DNA of 64,000 nucleotides from an uncultured Chitinophagaceae bacterium (GCA_937873715.1 CALMYJ010000019.1:1-64000), one strand, 5' to 3'. Positions 28,153-36,767 are shown, counted from the stretch's first letter. Made by a program: numbers and translations. Notes: generated from the sequence alone by a model not told the origin.

Positions 28153-29628
28153 ATGGGTATAGCAACAGAGAACATATTACTTATCGGCTCCGTTTTATTG
28201 CTAATCAGCATTATTGCCGGAAAAACCAGCGATCGTTTTGGGGTACCCACACTTATTCTCTTTTTAATTGTAGGTATTTTAGCCGGCTCCGAAGGTATAG
28301 GTGGCCTGCACTTTGATAACGCACAGCTTGCTCAGTTTATCGGTATTGTGGCATTAAACTTTATCCTGTTTTCGGGTGGTTTAGATACCAACTGGCAAAG
28401 CATAAAACCAATACTCTGGAGGGGCATCGCTTTATCTACAATTGGAGTTTTATTAACAGCACTTTCAGTAGGCTTGTTTGTGTATTATTTTTTTGACTTT
28501 ACCTTGCTCGAAGGCTTACTGCTTGGCTCAATTGTATCTTCTACAGATGCGGCTGCAGTATTTTCAATTCTGCGAAACAAGGGGGTTGGTTTAAAAGGGT
28601 TTTTGCGCCCTGTATTGGAACTGGAAAGTGGCAGTAACGACCCAATGGCTTATTTTCTTACCATTTCATTTACCACCATCCTGGCTAATGGCGATGCCAG
28701 CATTTATGCACTTATACCCATATTCATTAAAGGGTTTATCATTGGCGGACTAATGGGTTACGGGATGGGAAAAGCAACTATCTGGCTGATTAATAATATC
28801 AGGCTGAACGCTGATGGGCTGTACCCGGTAATGATATTAGCACTGGCCATGTTCACCTACTCAGCTACCGATTTTGTGGGTGGAAATGGTTTTTTGGCCA
28901 TTTATTTATGCGCTGTACTCCTGGGCAACAGCAACTTTATTCATAAGCGCAGCATGATAAAATTTTATGATGGTCAAGCCTGGCTCATGCAAATCATCAT
29001 GTTCCTTACCCTTGGGCTGCTGGTATTTCCTTCAAAAATTATCCCGATAATAGGCTCGGGCTTACTGATATCTGCCTTTCTCATATTCATTGCCCGGCCT
29101 ATAGGCGTATTTGCCAGCCTGGCATTTTTTAAAGTAAACATAAGAAGCAGGTTATTTATTTCATGGGTTGGTTTAAGAGGCGCAGTTCCTATTGTTTTTG
29201 CCACTTACCCTATGCTGGCAGGCCTTCCTAAAGCAGACATTATTTTTAATCTTGTATTTTTCATTTCCGTTACTTCTGTACTCCTGCAAGGCACCACACT
29301 GTCTTTTGTTGCCAGGCTTTTGCATGTGGCAGTACCCAACAACCTGAAACGCAGAATGGGTGTGGATATGGATATTTTAGATATAGACAAATCTGAAATG
29401 AAAGAGATATCGATTCCTGCAGGTTCGGAAGTGGTGGGCAAAAAAATCGTATCGTTGGGTATACCCAAAGCCGTACATATTACGACAATAAAAAGAGGCA
29501 ATAAATTCATTGCACCTGTTGGGTCCACCCGGCTGGAAGCTGGTGATACCTTAATGGTACTTGCCGAAGATAAAAAATCGATGCAGGCGCTGTTAGAAAT
29601 ATTAAAAGCAGATGAGGATGCTATGTAA
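28153..29628 (+). CDS. Potassium/proton antiporter (CPA1, NhaP2/CvrA-like)
   Basis: Inner-membrane cation/H+ exchanger. The first ~385 residues form about 12 membrane helices with the antiporter motifs FLIVGILAGSEG near the N-terminus, STDAAAVFSIL (about 127-137) and LELESGSNDP (about 155-164), whose acidic residue is expected to bind the cation. The C-terminal part (about 405-485) resembles a TrkA-C/RCK-C domain, which gates such transporters by ligand. The length of 491 aa is close to, but shorter than, E. coli NhaP2. It probably helps with potassium and pH homeostasis; whether K+ or Na+ is preferred cannot be read from the sequence. Confidence 0.88.
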   Translation: MGIATENILLIGSVLLLISIIAGKTSDRFGVPTLILFLIVGILAGSEGIGGLHFDNAQLAQFIGIVALNFILFSGGLDTNWQSIKPILWRGIALSTIGVLLTALSVGLFVYYFFDFTLLEGLLLGSIVSSTDAAAVFSILRNKGVGLKGFLRPVLELESGSNDPMAYFLTISFTTILANGDASIYALIPIFIKGFIIGGLMGYGMGKATIWLINNIRLNADGLYPVMILALAMFTYSATDFVGGNGFLAIYLCAVLLGNSNFIHKRSMIKFYDGQAWLMQIIMFLTLGLLVFPSKIIPIIGSGLLISAFLIFIARPIGVFASLAFFKVNIRSRLFISWVGLRGAVPIVFATYPMLAGLPKADIIFNLVFFISVTSVLLQGTTLSFVARLLHVAVPNNLKRRMGVDMDILDIDKSEMKEISIPAGSEVVGKKIVSLGIPKAVHITTIKRGNKFIAPVGSTRLEAGDTLMVLAEDKKSMQALLEILKADEDAM

Positions 29629-30074
29629 TTTATAATATCGCCGAATATGGTTTTAAAAATGACAGTTGACTAACGGGTAGGTTTGCACATGGCCTTTTTA
29701 CCCTATATCAAAAAAACATCTGCTTGTTAATGCCAGTTTTGTAGCTTGCTGCAACAGCAGTCTCCCCCTGCTTATAACTGCCATATGGCTCAGTTAAAAG
29801 CCAGCAGTAAAATAAACGGCTTGCAAAAAAACACTGCTGCCCCTTAGGCCTGTGTAAGTTAGGCACCTATATCAGCAGCCAACAAATGCCAATTAGCCGT
29901 TAAATAAAATATAGCAACCATTTGCACATTTTGGCAATAATACTACATGCACTTTACTTCTTTTGTGTTCTGTAACCAGCTATACCAGTATTAAATCTAT
30001 TGCGATTGCACTTATCGTTTGCAGCAAACCGAAACCATATAACGATAAAAACCCCTTATAAACAACCTTAAATC
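29629..30074. other. Intergenic region upstream of the C1q-like surface protein
   Basis: No supported gene. A TAGGTTTG octamer at 29678-29685 matches the -7 consensus and could start a leader of almost 400 nt, but it lacks a -33 box at the usual spacing. The remainder is AT-rich with no strong hairpin. Confidence 0.4.
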
Positions 30075-31715
30075 ATGAAACAACTGCTTCTACTCTCATT
30101 TTTGTGCCTGTGCCAGCTGGCAAAGTCGCAAAACAATGTTGGCATAGGTACCAGCACCCCACATACAAGCGCTTTGCTGGATATAAACAGCAGCAACAGG
30201 GGCCTGCTGATACCACGGTTAACCTCTGCCCAGCGTACTGCTATTGCCAGCCCCGCTACCGGGCTGCTGGTGTACGATACAGATACCAACAGCATTTGGG
30301 CCTATGATGGCACAATCTGGAAAAACCTTCTTTCAAACGGAGGCTTTACACTACCCTTTACACAAACGGTACATACCAATACAGCCGCTCTGCTTATTAA
30401 CAACAATGGCATAGGCGCCGCAATGGAAGGTTTATCTACAAATGATTTTGGTATAGGCACTGCCTCTAAAAGCAACGGCGAATATGGGTGGGGATTATTT
30501 GCATTCACTAATAGACCCGGTGCCAAATCTATCAATGCAATTGCCGACAGCGGCAGTGTATTTAATGGTGAAATTATGTACAACGGCAATACCAATACAC
30601 TGATGAGCCTTATTAACAGGGGCCTGGGTAAAACGGCTACAGTACAGTTGGTGAACAATGCCAGCACATCGGCCAATATGCAGGTAGCCGGCAATCACCT
30701 GGGTGAACAGTTACTCATTTATCAAACCAACGCCTCCAACAGCAAGGCTGCTGTTGCCATTCATAATTCCGGTAGCGGCGAGGGTATTTCTATAACAGGC
30801 GCTTCAGGTGCAGGTGTGGTAGCTACAAGTACCAGTAATTATGGCATAAAAGGGGTAACCAATACAGCACTGGGCTTTAGCGGTGTATATGGACAAAATA
30901 CGGGCACTGCAGGTAGCGGTGTTGTAGGCACTTCGGATGCGGTAAACACACAGGGGGTGTATGGCTTGTCGGCAAATGGTATTGGCGTAAGAGCGGCAAG
31001 CAGCAATTACAGGGGTGTTCAGGCATCATCTGCCAGCGGCACTGCTTTGTACGGCAGCAGCACCACAGGCTATGCACTTGAAACAGTTGGTAAAGTAAAA
31101 ATATCCGGGGGTAATACCACCCCTGCTAACGGTGCCGTACTTACCAGCGATGCACAGGGCAACGCCACCTGGCAGCAACCGGCTGCCATTCCAAAAATTG
31201 CTTTTAGAACCGCAGGCATTTATAAAAGTGTAGGTTCACCATCGGTTAACCTTATTCCATCTTCAGTACCTTATTCACCGGGAGATCTCTTACCCCCTAT
31301 TCGCCGCAAAGTGGAGTTTAAAGCATTGGGGTATGATTTTGGCAATGTATATACTTTATTCAGTGGCAGTGTAACGGATAACTCCAGCACTTTTGCGGTG
31401 CCAGCCACCGGTTTATACCATTTTGATGCTGCGCTGAATTTTGTATTTGCAACGGTTTTTGATTATCTCGAAGTGGAGATAAGCCTGATGCTTAACAGAA
31501 ACGGAACCATTAGTGAATTGGTAACCCGTGGCAGCTATATCAACAGTGTAGATAATACCTCTGTGGGCCTGAGTGCAGATGTAACGCTTTTGGCAGGCGA
31601 CAGGATTTTTATTGCAGCAAGGCAGTTTAACCTGGTATCATCACCGTCTTATTTGGAAGACAGTTACCCCAACTGCTATTTTAATGGCCATCTTGTATTC
31701 CCCTTTGGGAATTAA
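30075..31715 (+). CDS. Secreted VGIGT-type surface protein with C-terminal C1q-like domain
   Basis: The signal peptide (about 1-18) leads into [20 protein letters not shown] and the typical [16 protein letters not shown]...[17 protein letters not shown] segment found in many Bacteroidota surface proteins. The middle (about 120-350) is rich in Gly, Ser and Ala with degenerate repeats such as [20 protein letters not shown]. The C-terminal ~150 residues have the pattern of a C1q/TNF jelly roll, with the [12 protein letters not shown] strand and a final [11 protein letters not shown]1q-like domains trimerise and bind ligands. I infer a trimeric surface fibre with a globular head; the partner is unknown. 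Confidence 0.72.
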   Translation: MKQLLLLSFLCLCQLAKSQNNVGIGTSTPHTSALLDINSSNRGLLIPRLTSAQRTAIASPATGLLVYDTDTNSIWAYDGTIWKNLLSNGGFTLPFTQTVHTNTAALLINNNGIGAAMEGLSTNDFGIGTASKSNGEYGWGLFAFTNRPGAKSINAIADSGSVFNGEIMYNGNTNTLMSLINRGLGKTATVQLVNNASTSANMQVAGNHLGEQLLIYQTNASNSKAAVAIHNSGSGEGISITGASGAGVVATSTSNYGIKGVTNTALGFSGVYGQNTGTAGSGVVGTSDAVNTQGVYGLSANGIGVRAASSNYRGVQASSASGTALYGSSTTGYALETVGKVKISGGNTTPANGAVLTSDAQGNATWQQPAAIPKIAFRTAGIYKSVGSPSVNLIPSSVPYSPGDLLPPIRRKVEFKALGYDFGNVYTLFSGSVTDNSSTFAVPATGLYHFDAALNFVFATVFDYLEVEISLMLNRNGTISELVTRGSYINSVDNTSVGLSADVTLLAGDRIFIAARQFNLVSSPSYLEDSYPNCYFNGHLVFPFGN

Positions 31716-32055
31716 GCGGTACATACCTTAGCCCGGTGGCGGAGTATTAATTGTCATTCAAACATTTTTTACACCCAAAAAACGGTTGGCTGTCATGCAA
31801 ATAATATTGTGTAATGCAGACGCAATAAGGGCTCGGGTAAAAAAAACAATGTTTAAGCATCATTAAACCGGCACTAATTTGGAATAAAAAAAACAAACGC
31901 CCAACTTACATTTGTATTAGAAAGCTGAGCGTTTGAGATATTAAAGAAATGACTAACAATCGTGTAAAAGCCAGCAAATATAGTATGTACTTTGATTAAA
32001 ATCGTACTATACCAAAAATAATTTCAAGTTTTTTTCATATGGCAAGCAATCGTTA

Positions 32056-32086
32056 AAAGCCTCCTGTTTCTACAGGAGGCTTTTTG
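32056..32086 (+). terminator. Rho-independent terminator, plus strand
   Basis: A perfect 12-bp stem AAAGCCTCCTGT/ACAGGAGGCTTT with loop TTCT, then TTG. The T run extends the stem's 3' arm. It is about 340 nt downstream of the C1q-like gene. Confidence 0.8.
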
Positions 32087-32148
32087 TTATGTGCTGCTTC
32101 AATCTTATAATGCCGTTAGGTAAGCACTTTAGTTGGTTTACTTCAAAT

Positions 32149-32181
32149 AAAAAAGCCTATACAATTTTGTACAGGCCTTTT
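32149..32181 (-). terminator. Terminator downstream of accC
   Basis: On the minus strand an interrupted stem (AAA, GCCT, TACAA paired with TTGTA, AGGC, TTT) is followed by a run of T. It lies about 20 nt past the accC stop. Confidence 0.75.
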
Positions 32182-32202
32182 ATATTGTAGTGCGGTAGTA
32201 AT

Positions 32203-33540
32203 TTACTTCATCTTAAACGTTTCTAAAAATTTAGTAGTGAAGTTCCCTTTTTGAAAATCTTCGTTTTCCATCAATTGAAGGTGGAAGGGAATGGTGGTTT
32301 TTACCCCTTCAATCACGTATTCGCTTAATGCCCGGTGCATGGTATTAATGGCTTCCTCACGGGTTTGTGCCACGGTGATTAGTTTACCTATCATACTATC
32401 GTAATACGGCGGAATAACGTACCCGGCATATACATGACTGTCCACCCTCACACCATGCCCACCCGGGGTATGCAGTACGGTTATTTTGCCGGGGCTAGGG
32501 CGAAAATCATTATAAGGGTCTTCGGCATTGATGCGGCATTCAATAGCATGCATCTGCGGATAATAATTGCGGCCGCTCACTTTGTGACCGGCAGCAATTT
32601 TTATTTGTTCTTTAATCAGGTCGTAGTTAATTACTTCTTCGGTTACGCAATGCTCCACCTGTATACGGGTGTTCATTTCCATGAAGTAAAAATTGCGGTG
32701 TTTATCCACCAAAAATTCGATGGTGCCCACCCCTTCATAATTGATAAAGCTGGCCGCTTTAATGGCTGCTTCGCCCATTTTATCCCTCAACTCCTGCGTC
32801 ATAAAAGGCGAAGGGGATTCCTCTACCAGTTTTTGATGGCGGCGCTGTATGCTGCAATCCCTTTCGCTCAGGTGGCACACATTACCAAACTGATCGCCGG
32901 CTACCTGTATTTCAATATGCCTGGGCTCTTCTACAAATTTTTCCATGTAGATGCCATCATTTTTAAAGGCAGCGGCAGCTTCGGTTTTGGCACCTTCAAA
33001 AGCTTTTTCAATATCATCTTCACTCCATACCACCCTCATACCCTTACCTCCACCACCGGCGGTAGCTTTAAGCATTACCGGATAGCCTACACGGGCAGCT
33101 TCGGTTTTGGCATGCTCCACGCTTTCCAGCAGCCCCTCTACCCCGGGCACCACCGGAACGCCTGCCGCAATCATGGTTTGCTTGGCGGTAATTTTATCCC
33201 CCATCGCATTAATCATATCTGGCGTAGGGCCAATAAATTTGATACCGGTTTCGGTACATATCTGGGCAAATTTGGCATTCTCGGCCAAAAAACCATAGCC
33301 GGGATGTATGGCATCAGCATTGGTAATTTCGGCTGCCGCCATGATATGGGGAATATTGAGGTAAGAGTCGACACTGGCGGGCTTGCCAATACACACGGCT
33401 TCATCCGCAAATTTTACATGAAGGCTGTCTTTATCGGCAGTAGAATAAATAGCCACCGTTTTAATACCCATTTCTTTACAGGTACGTATTACCCTCAGGG
33501 CAATTTCTCCACGGTTGGCAATCAGTATTTTTTTAAACAC
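32203..33540 (-). CDS. accC: Acetyl-CoA carboxylase, biotin carboxylase subunit
   Basis: ATP-grasp enzyme that carboxylates the biotin on BCCP using bicarbonate and ATP, the first half of malonyl-CoA synthesis. Signatures: [23 protein letters not shown] at the N-terminus, the glycine-rich ATP loop [12 protein letters not shown] (about 158-169), [16 protein letters not shown] (about 285-300) and the conserved arginine region ECRINAEDP. The length of 445 aa is standard. It is the last gene of the efp-accB-accC group on the minus strand, separated from accB by an unusual 89-nt spacer with 7-bp repeats. Confidence 0.97.
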   Translation of the reverse strand: MFKKILIANRGEIALRVIRTCKEMGIKTVAIYSTADKDSLHVKFADEAVCIGKPASVDSYLNIPHIMAAAEITNADAIHPGYGFLAENAKFAQICTETGIKFIGPTPDMINAMGDKITAKQTMIAAGVPVVPGVEGLLESVEHAKTEAARVGYPVMLKATAGGGGKGMRVVWSEDDIEKAFEGAKTEAAAAFKNDGIYMEKFVEEPRHIEIQVAGDQFGNVCHLSERDCSIQRRHQKLVEESPSPFMTQELRDKMGEAAIKAASFINYEGVGTIEFLVDKHRNFYFMEMNTRIQVEHCVTEEVINYDLIKEQIKIAAGHKVSGRNYYPQMHAIECRINAEDPYNDFRPSPGKITVLHTPGGHGVRVDSHVYAGYVIPPYYDSMIGKLITVAQTREEAINTMHRALSEYVIEGVKTTIPFHLQLMENEDFQKGNFTTKFLETFKMK

Positions 33541-33547
33541 GTTAAAA

Positions 33548-33582
33548 AAGTTAGAAGTTAAAAATTAAAAATTAAAAATGCA
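33548..33582. repeat. Heptanucleotide array in the accB-accC spacer (about 5 copies)
   Basis: Read on the plus strand in register: AAGTTAG, AAGTTAA, AAATTAA, AAATTAA, AAATGCA. The period is exactly 7 bp. The array is the left arm of a long imperfect inverted repeat reaching 33628. Confidence 0.75.
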
Positions 33583-33628
33583 GCCTTGCTTACAATGCAA
33601 ACGGCTTTTGATTCTTAATTTTTTACTT
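33555..33628. repeat. Long imperfect inverted repeat between accB and accC
   Basis: The left arm from 33555 (AAGTTAAAAATTAA...GCAGCC..TGC) is complementary, with a few mismatches and gaps, to the right arm ending at 33628 (GCAAACGGC...TTAATTTTTTACTT). The loop is about 7 nt (near 33590-33597). It would fold in RNA of either strand and fills nearly the whole spacer. Confidence 0.65.
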
Positions 33629-33629
33629 A

Positions 33630-34115
33630 TCAGGCAGGTTCTACAAGAAATAGCGGCTGATCGTATTCTACCGGACTGGCATCTTCTACCAGCACTTTTA
33701 CGATTTTACCGCTCACTTCGCTTTCAATTTCATTAAAAAGTTTCATGGCCTCAATAATGCACACCACTTTACCAACAGTTACTTCGTCGCCAACGCTGGC
33801 AAATACTGGCTTACCCGGGCCACTCTGGCGATAGAATGTGCCTATCATCGGGCTTTTAATGGTAACCAGGTTATCCGCCTTAGGTGCTGGCGCTGCAGCT
33901 GGTGCAGCGGGGGCGACAGGTGCTGCCGGGGCAGCAGGAGCAGCAGCAGGTGCTGACGCTGCGGGGGCAAAACTACCGGCATGAGCCACAATGTGCTGTG
34001 CAGGGTCTTTTTTTTGTTTTATGGTAATTTTAGTACCGTCTTCTTCAATGGTTATTTCACCAATATTGGTTTTGTTGATGAGCTTCACCAGCTCCTGGAT
34101 TTGTTTGATGTCCAT
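33630..34115 (-). CDS. accB: Acetyl-CoA carboxylase biotin carboxyl carrier protein
   Basis: Carries the biotin prosthetic group between biotin carboxylase and carboxyltransferase. The N-terminal ~40 residues resemble the BCCP dimer region, an Ala/Pro-rich linker spans about 45-80, and the C-terminal biotinyl domain has the attachment motif EAMKLFNEI with Lys at about 125. The thumb-like region (SPMIGTFYRQSGPGKPVFASVGD) is also present. The length of 161 aa is typical. It is followed by accC and preceded by efp; a TTTG-N21-TACCTTAG promoter candidate lies 38-70 nt upstream. Confidence 0.97.
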   Translation of the reverse strand: MDIKQIQELVKLINKTNIGEITIEEDGTKITIKQKKDPAQHIVAHAGSFAPAASAPAAAPAAPAAPVAPAAPAAAPAPKADNLVTIKSPMIGTFYRQSGPGKPVFASVGDEVTVGKVVCIIEAMKLFNEIESEVSGKIVKVLVEDASPVEYDQPLFLVEPA

Positions 34116-34152
34116 AATAAAAACAGTTAATTGGTTTTATACAATCGGGCAG

Positions 34153-34185
34153 CTAAGGTAGGGAATGATTTATCAAATACACAAA
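34153..34185 (-). promoter_or_regulatory. Candidate promoter of accB-accC
   Basis: On the minus strand TTTG (34182-34185) is separated by 21 nt from TACCTTAG (34153-34160), one base away from TAnnTTTG. It lies 38 nt before the accB start and after the efp terminator. Confidence 0.5.
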
Positions 34186-34290
34186 TAAATGCTTAATAAA
34201 AAAATAAGAAAAAAGCCTTTTTTTGGAAAAAAAACGGGGAAAAACCAGCTAAAAACGGTAAAAATGCTTCAAAATTCACCAAAAATGAAA

Positions 34291-34316
34291 AAGGCTGAAT
34301 TTTTGCTTCAGCCCTT
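34291..34316 (-). terminator. Terminator or attenuator between efp and accB
   Basis: GGCTGAA (34293-34299) pairs with TTCAGCC (34307-34313). On the minus strand it is followed by TTTTTC. It starts 19 nt after the efp stop, so efp can be expressed separately from accB-accC. Confidence 0.65.
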
Positions 34317-34334
34317 ATTAAAGTTAATTTCGGT

Positions 34335-34901
34335 CTATTCTTTCACTCTCTCCACATACTCTCCCGTTTTAGTATTAATACGGATGAGTTCACCTTCATT
34401 TACAAAAAGTGGTACGTTTACGTTGGCCCCGGTTTCTACAGTAGCCGGCTTTAAGGTACGGGTGGCGGTATCGCCTTTTACACCTGGTTCGCTATAGGTA
34501 ACTTTCAGTACAATTTTATCGGGCAACTCTACGCCCATGGGCTGCTCTGTTTCGCCATTAATGAGTACGGCTACTTCCTGCCCGTCTTTCAAAAACTGGG
34601 GGGCATCCACCATATTTTCGGCAACAGTAATCTGTTCAAAGGTTTCGTTGTCCATAAAGCTATAGCCGCTGTCGTCTTTATATAAAAACTGGTAAGGCTT
34701 TTTTTCCACCCTCACCGGGAAGATGGTTTCACCGCTATTCCAGGTTACTTCTATAGTGCGGTTATTATCCACACCTTTTAATTTAGCCCACACTTTTGCT
34801 GCGGCACGGGCAGTTTTATTTTGTCCAAATTCAATAACGCTGTACAGGCTGCCATCAATTTTGATGATAAGCCCTGTCCTCATGTCTGCTGTAGTTGCCA
34901 T
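34335..34901 (-). CDS. efp: Elongation factor P with non-canonical tip loop
   Basis: Translation factor that rescues ribosomes stalled on polyproline stretches. The three-domain EF-P length (188 aa) and flow are clear: N-terminal KOW-like domain to about residue 65, then an OB domain with FMDNETFEQI, and a C-terminal OB domain with ELPDKIVLKVTYSEPGVKGDTATRTLKPATVETGANVNVPLF summarised here by its typical EPGVKGDTATRTLKPA core. The loop that normally reads PGKG (modified Lys/Arg at the tip) instead reads GQNKTARA (about 26-33), with Thr at the tip position and Lys29 and Arg32 flanking. No epmA/epmB/earP-type modification gene is nearby. Confidence 0.95.
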   Translation of the reverse strand: MATTADMRTGLIIKIDGSLYSVIEFGQNKTARAAAKVWAKLKGVDNNRTIEVTWNSGETIFPVRVEKKPYQFLYKDDSGYSFMDNETFEQITVAENMVDAPQFLKDGQEVAVLINGETEQPMGVELPDKIVLKVTYSEPGVKGDTATRTLKPATVETGANVNVPLFVNEGELIRINTKTGEYVERVKE

Positions 34902-34950
34902 TGTAATAATTATTTCCCGAAAGGGAGTTTATTGATTGTAGTTTAAAATA

Positions 34951-34999
34951 GTTGCTGGTTACTGGTTACTGGATGCTCGATACTGGATACTCGTTACTG
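34951..34999. repeat. Heptanucleotide tandem array upstream of efp (7 copies)
   Basis: In register on the plus strand: GTTGCTG, GTTACTG, GTTACTG, GATGCTC, GATACTG, GATACTC, GTTACTG. The consensus is GWTRCTS with an exact 7-bp period. It lies between the efp start and its likely -7 box, so it would be transcribed in the leader. Confidence 0.85.
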
Positions 35000-35028
35000 G
35001 TTCCGCACTCATCATTTTCATCCTTCCC

Positions 35029-35056
35029 TTTTAATTCTTAATTCCCAATTCTCCAC
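35029..35056. repeat. Second heptanucleotide array upstream of efp (4 degenerate copies)
   Basis: In register: TTTTAAT, TCTTAAT, TCCCAAT, TCTCCAC. The period is again 7 bp but the unit differs from the array at 34951. Confidence 0.6.
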
Positions 35057-35069
35057 TTCCAGGCGGCTG

Positions 35070-35077
35070 CAAAAGTA
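35070..35077 (-). promoter_or_regulatory. -7 box candidate for efp
   Basis: Reads TACTTTTG on the minus strand (TAnnTTTG). It would give a leader of about 165 nt holding both heptamer arrays. The -33 region is weak. Confidence 0.45.
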
Positions 35078-35146
35078 GGGATACTAATGAAAAACCCGAA
35101 ATTTAGGTTTCTATCGCAGCAACCGGCCTTTTCAACTATTTTACTG

Positions 35147-35172
35147 TGCTGTTTGTAAATGCTGTTTGTAAT
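35147..35172. repeat. 13-bp tandem duplication before the thioredoxin-like gene
   Basis: TGCTGTTTGTAAA is followed directly by TGCTGTTTGTAAT; 12 of 13 bases are identical. It ends 20 nt before the ATG at 35193, so it overlaps the probable promoter or leader. Confidence 0.85.
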
Positions 35173-35192
35173 TTAGCAGTACGATACCGATA

Positions 35193-35684
35193 ATGAAAAA
35201 AATACTTACATACATTGCATTTATACTTGCACCCGTATTCAGTTTTGCCCAGGCCGATGCAAAACCGCTTTACCTGCAATTTCCCGAGGTACCCCCATTT
35301 TCAATTTTAAAAGTACCCGACAGTACAAAATTTACCAAAGACCACTTAACCAAAAGAAAAGCTACGCTGATTATCCTCTTCAGTCCCGACTGCGATCATT
35401 GCCAGCAAGAAACCCGTGAACTGCAAAAAAATATCAGCCTGTTTAAAAATGTACAGATTGTTATGGCCGCCCAGTTGGATTACGATTTAATCAAAAAGTT
35501 TTACGACGAATTTGACCTTGCCAGTTATCCTAATATAACCGTTGGCAGGGAGGGTACTTTCTTCCTTAGTACATTCTTTAAAAACCGCACTTTCCCCACG
35601 CTTTTCCTGTACAATAAAAAAGGAAAATTTGTGGAGCGTTTTGAAGGCAGTGTACCAGTGCAGACGATTGCGGAAAAGCTGTAA
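35193..35684 (+). CDS. Periplasmic thioredoxin-like (TlpA/redoxin-type) protein
   Basis: The signal peptide (about 1-20, ending FSFAQ) leads to a thioredoxin fold with the redox motif C-D-H-C in LFSPDCDHCQQE (Cys67 and Cys70) and a conserved cis-Pro region FFKNRTFPTLFLYNKKGKFV near the C-terminus. The 163-aa length fits a single-domain TlpA-like oxidoreductase or reductase in the periplasm. The partner is unknown. It is followed at a short distance by mdh, which has its own promoter. Confidence 0.82.
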   Translation: MKKILTYIAFILAPVFSFAQADAKPLYLQFPEVPPFSILKVPDSTKFTKDHLTKRKATLIILFSPDCDHCQQETRELQKNISLFKNVQIVMAAQLDYDLIKKFYDEFDLASYPNITVGREGTFFLSTFFKNRTFPTLFLYNKKGKFVERFEGSVPVQTIAEKL

Positions 35685-35725
35685 AATAATCTCAATGCAC
35701 CGGTATTCCGTTACACTTGCCGCCT

Positions 35726-35733
35726 TACCTTTG
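35726..35733 (+). promoter_or_regulatory. -7 box of mdh
   Basis: TACCTTTG, an exact consensus match, 43 nt before the ATG at 35777. Its place argues against the upstream in-frame start at 35717, which would lie ahead of the transcription start. Confidence 0.6.
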
Positions 35734-35776
35734 CGCCGAAATTTTTATTCACCTCATTTTTTTAAACGATTTTACC

Positions 35777-36706
35777 ATGAAAGTAACCGTTGTAGGTGCA
35801 GGAGCCGTTGGCGCCACCTGTGCTGATAATATTGCCCGTAAAGAACTTTGCTCCGAACTGGTTTTGCTCGATATTAAAGAAGGCGTAGCCGAGGGCAAGG
35901 CGCAGGATATGATGCAATGTGCTACCCTGCTGGGCTTTGATACCAAAATTGTTGGCAGCACAAACGATTACAGCAAAACGGCTAACAGTGATGTTGTGGT
36001 AATTACCAGCGGCCTGCCCCGCAAACCGGGCATGACAAGGGAAGAACTGATTGGTGTAAATGCCGGTATTGTAAAAAGTGTGTGCGACAATATCCTGAAA
36101 TATTCGCCCAATGCCATCATCATCGTTATCAGCAACCCGATGGATACCATGACTTACCTGGCACTTACTGCCACCGGCCTGCCTAAAAACAGGATTATTG
36201 GTATGGGCGGCACCCTGGATAGCAGCCGTTTTAAATATCAACTGAGCCAGCACCTGGGCTGCAGCCCCGGCGATTTGAATGCAGTAGTAGTGGGTGGCCA
36301 CGGCGACACTACCATGATACCATTAATCCGTATGGCTACATGGAACAGTGTGCCCGTTACTGATTTTTTAAGTGCTGAACAACAGGAAAAAATTGTAAAA
36401 GATACTATGGTGGGTGGCGCTACTTTAACCGCCCTTATTGGTACATCGGCCTGGTATGCACCCGGTGCTGCCGGCGCTGCACTTGTGGAAAGCATACTGC
36501 GTGACGAGAAAAAATTGTTTACCTGCTGCGTGGCCCTCGATGGCGAATATGGCCAAAAAGATATTTGTCTTGGCGTACCCGTAACCATTGGCCGCAACGG
36601 CTGGGAAAAAATCATCGACTTTAAACTGAATGCTGATGAGCAGGCTGCTTTTGATAAAAGTGCGGCAGCCGTAAGAGCGATGAATGATGTGCTGAAAACA
36701 CTTTGA
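35777..36706 (+). CDS. mdh: Malate dehydrogenase
   Basis: NAD-dependent oxidation of malate to oxaloacetate in the TCA cycle. The Rossmann motif VVGAGAVGATCADNIA opens the protein. LPRKPGMTREEL carries the substrate-binding arginines of the mobile loop, and GGHGDTTMIPL carries the catalytic His. The protein is of the LDH-like (homotetrameric) MDH class, 309 aa. I chose the ATG at 35777, since the -7 box at 35726-35733 lies just before it and the Rossmann strand follows directly (MKVTVVGAGAVG). A strong terminator follows. Confidence 0.96.
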   Translation: MKVTVVGAGAVGATCADNIARKELCSELVLLDIKEGVAEGKAQDMMQCATLLGFDTKIVGSTNDYSKTANSDVVVITSGLPRKPGMTREELIGVNAGIVKSVCDNILKYSPNAIIIVISNPMDTMTYLALTATGLPKNRIIGMGGTLDSSRFKYQLSQHLGCSPGDLNAVVVGGHGDTTMIPLIRMATWNSVPVTDFLSAEQQEKIVKDTMVGGATLTALIGTSAWYAPGAAGAALVESILRDEKKLFTCCVALDGEYGQKDICLGVPVTIGRNGWEKIIDFKLNADEQAAFDKSAAAVRAMNDVLKTL

Positions 36707-36730
36707 TGTATACGTGTACTAAAAGAATTA

Positions 36731-36767
36731 AATAATTATGGGGCGCCTCCGGCGCCCCATAATTATT
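36731..36767. terminator. Bidirectional terminator between mdh and the first giant T9SS gene
   Basis: A perfect 17-bp stem: AATAATTATGGGGCGCC (36731-36747) pairs with GGCGCCCCATAATTATT (36751-36767), loop TCC. It is the strongest hairpin in the window and lies between convergent genes. Confidence 0.93.

Larger units (their letters stand above)
31716..32202. other. Intergenic region between the C1q-like protein and accC
   Basis: Convergent spacer with two clear terminator hairpins (32056-32085 and 32149-32181). A weaker interrupted inverted repeat, AAACGC...GCGTTT, lies at 31895-31934. No gene was found. Confidence 0.55.

Noticed and set aside
32434..33561. Long (375-aa) plus-strand ORF opposite accC
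   Set aside because: It is an antisense shadow of accC, with low-complexity composition (His, Phe and Gly rich) and no recognisable motif.
35717..35776. Longer N-terminus of mdh starting at 35717
   Set aside because: The -7 box at 35726-35733 lies inside this stretch, and the Rossmann motif begins right after the ATG at 35777.
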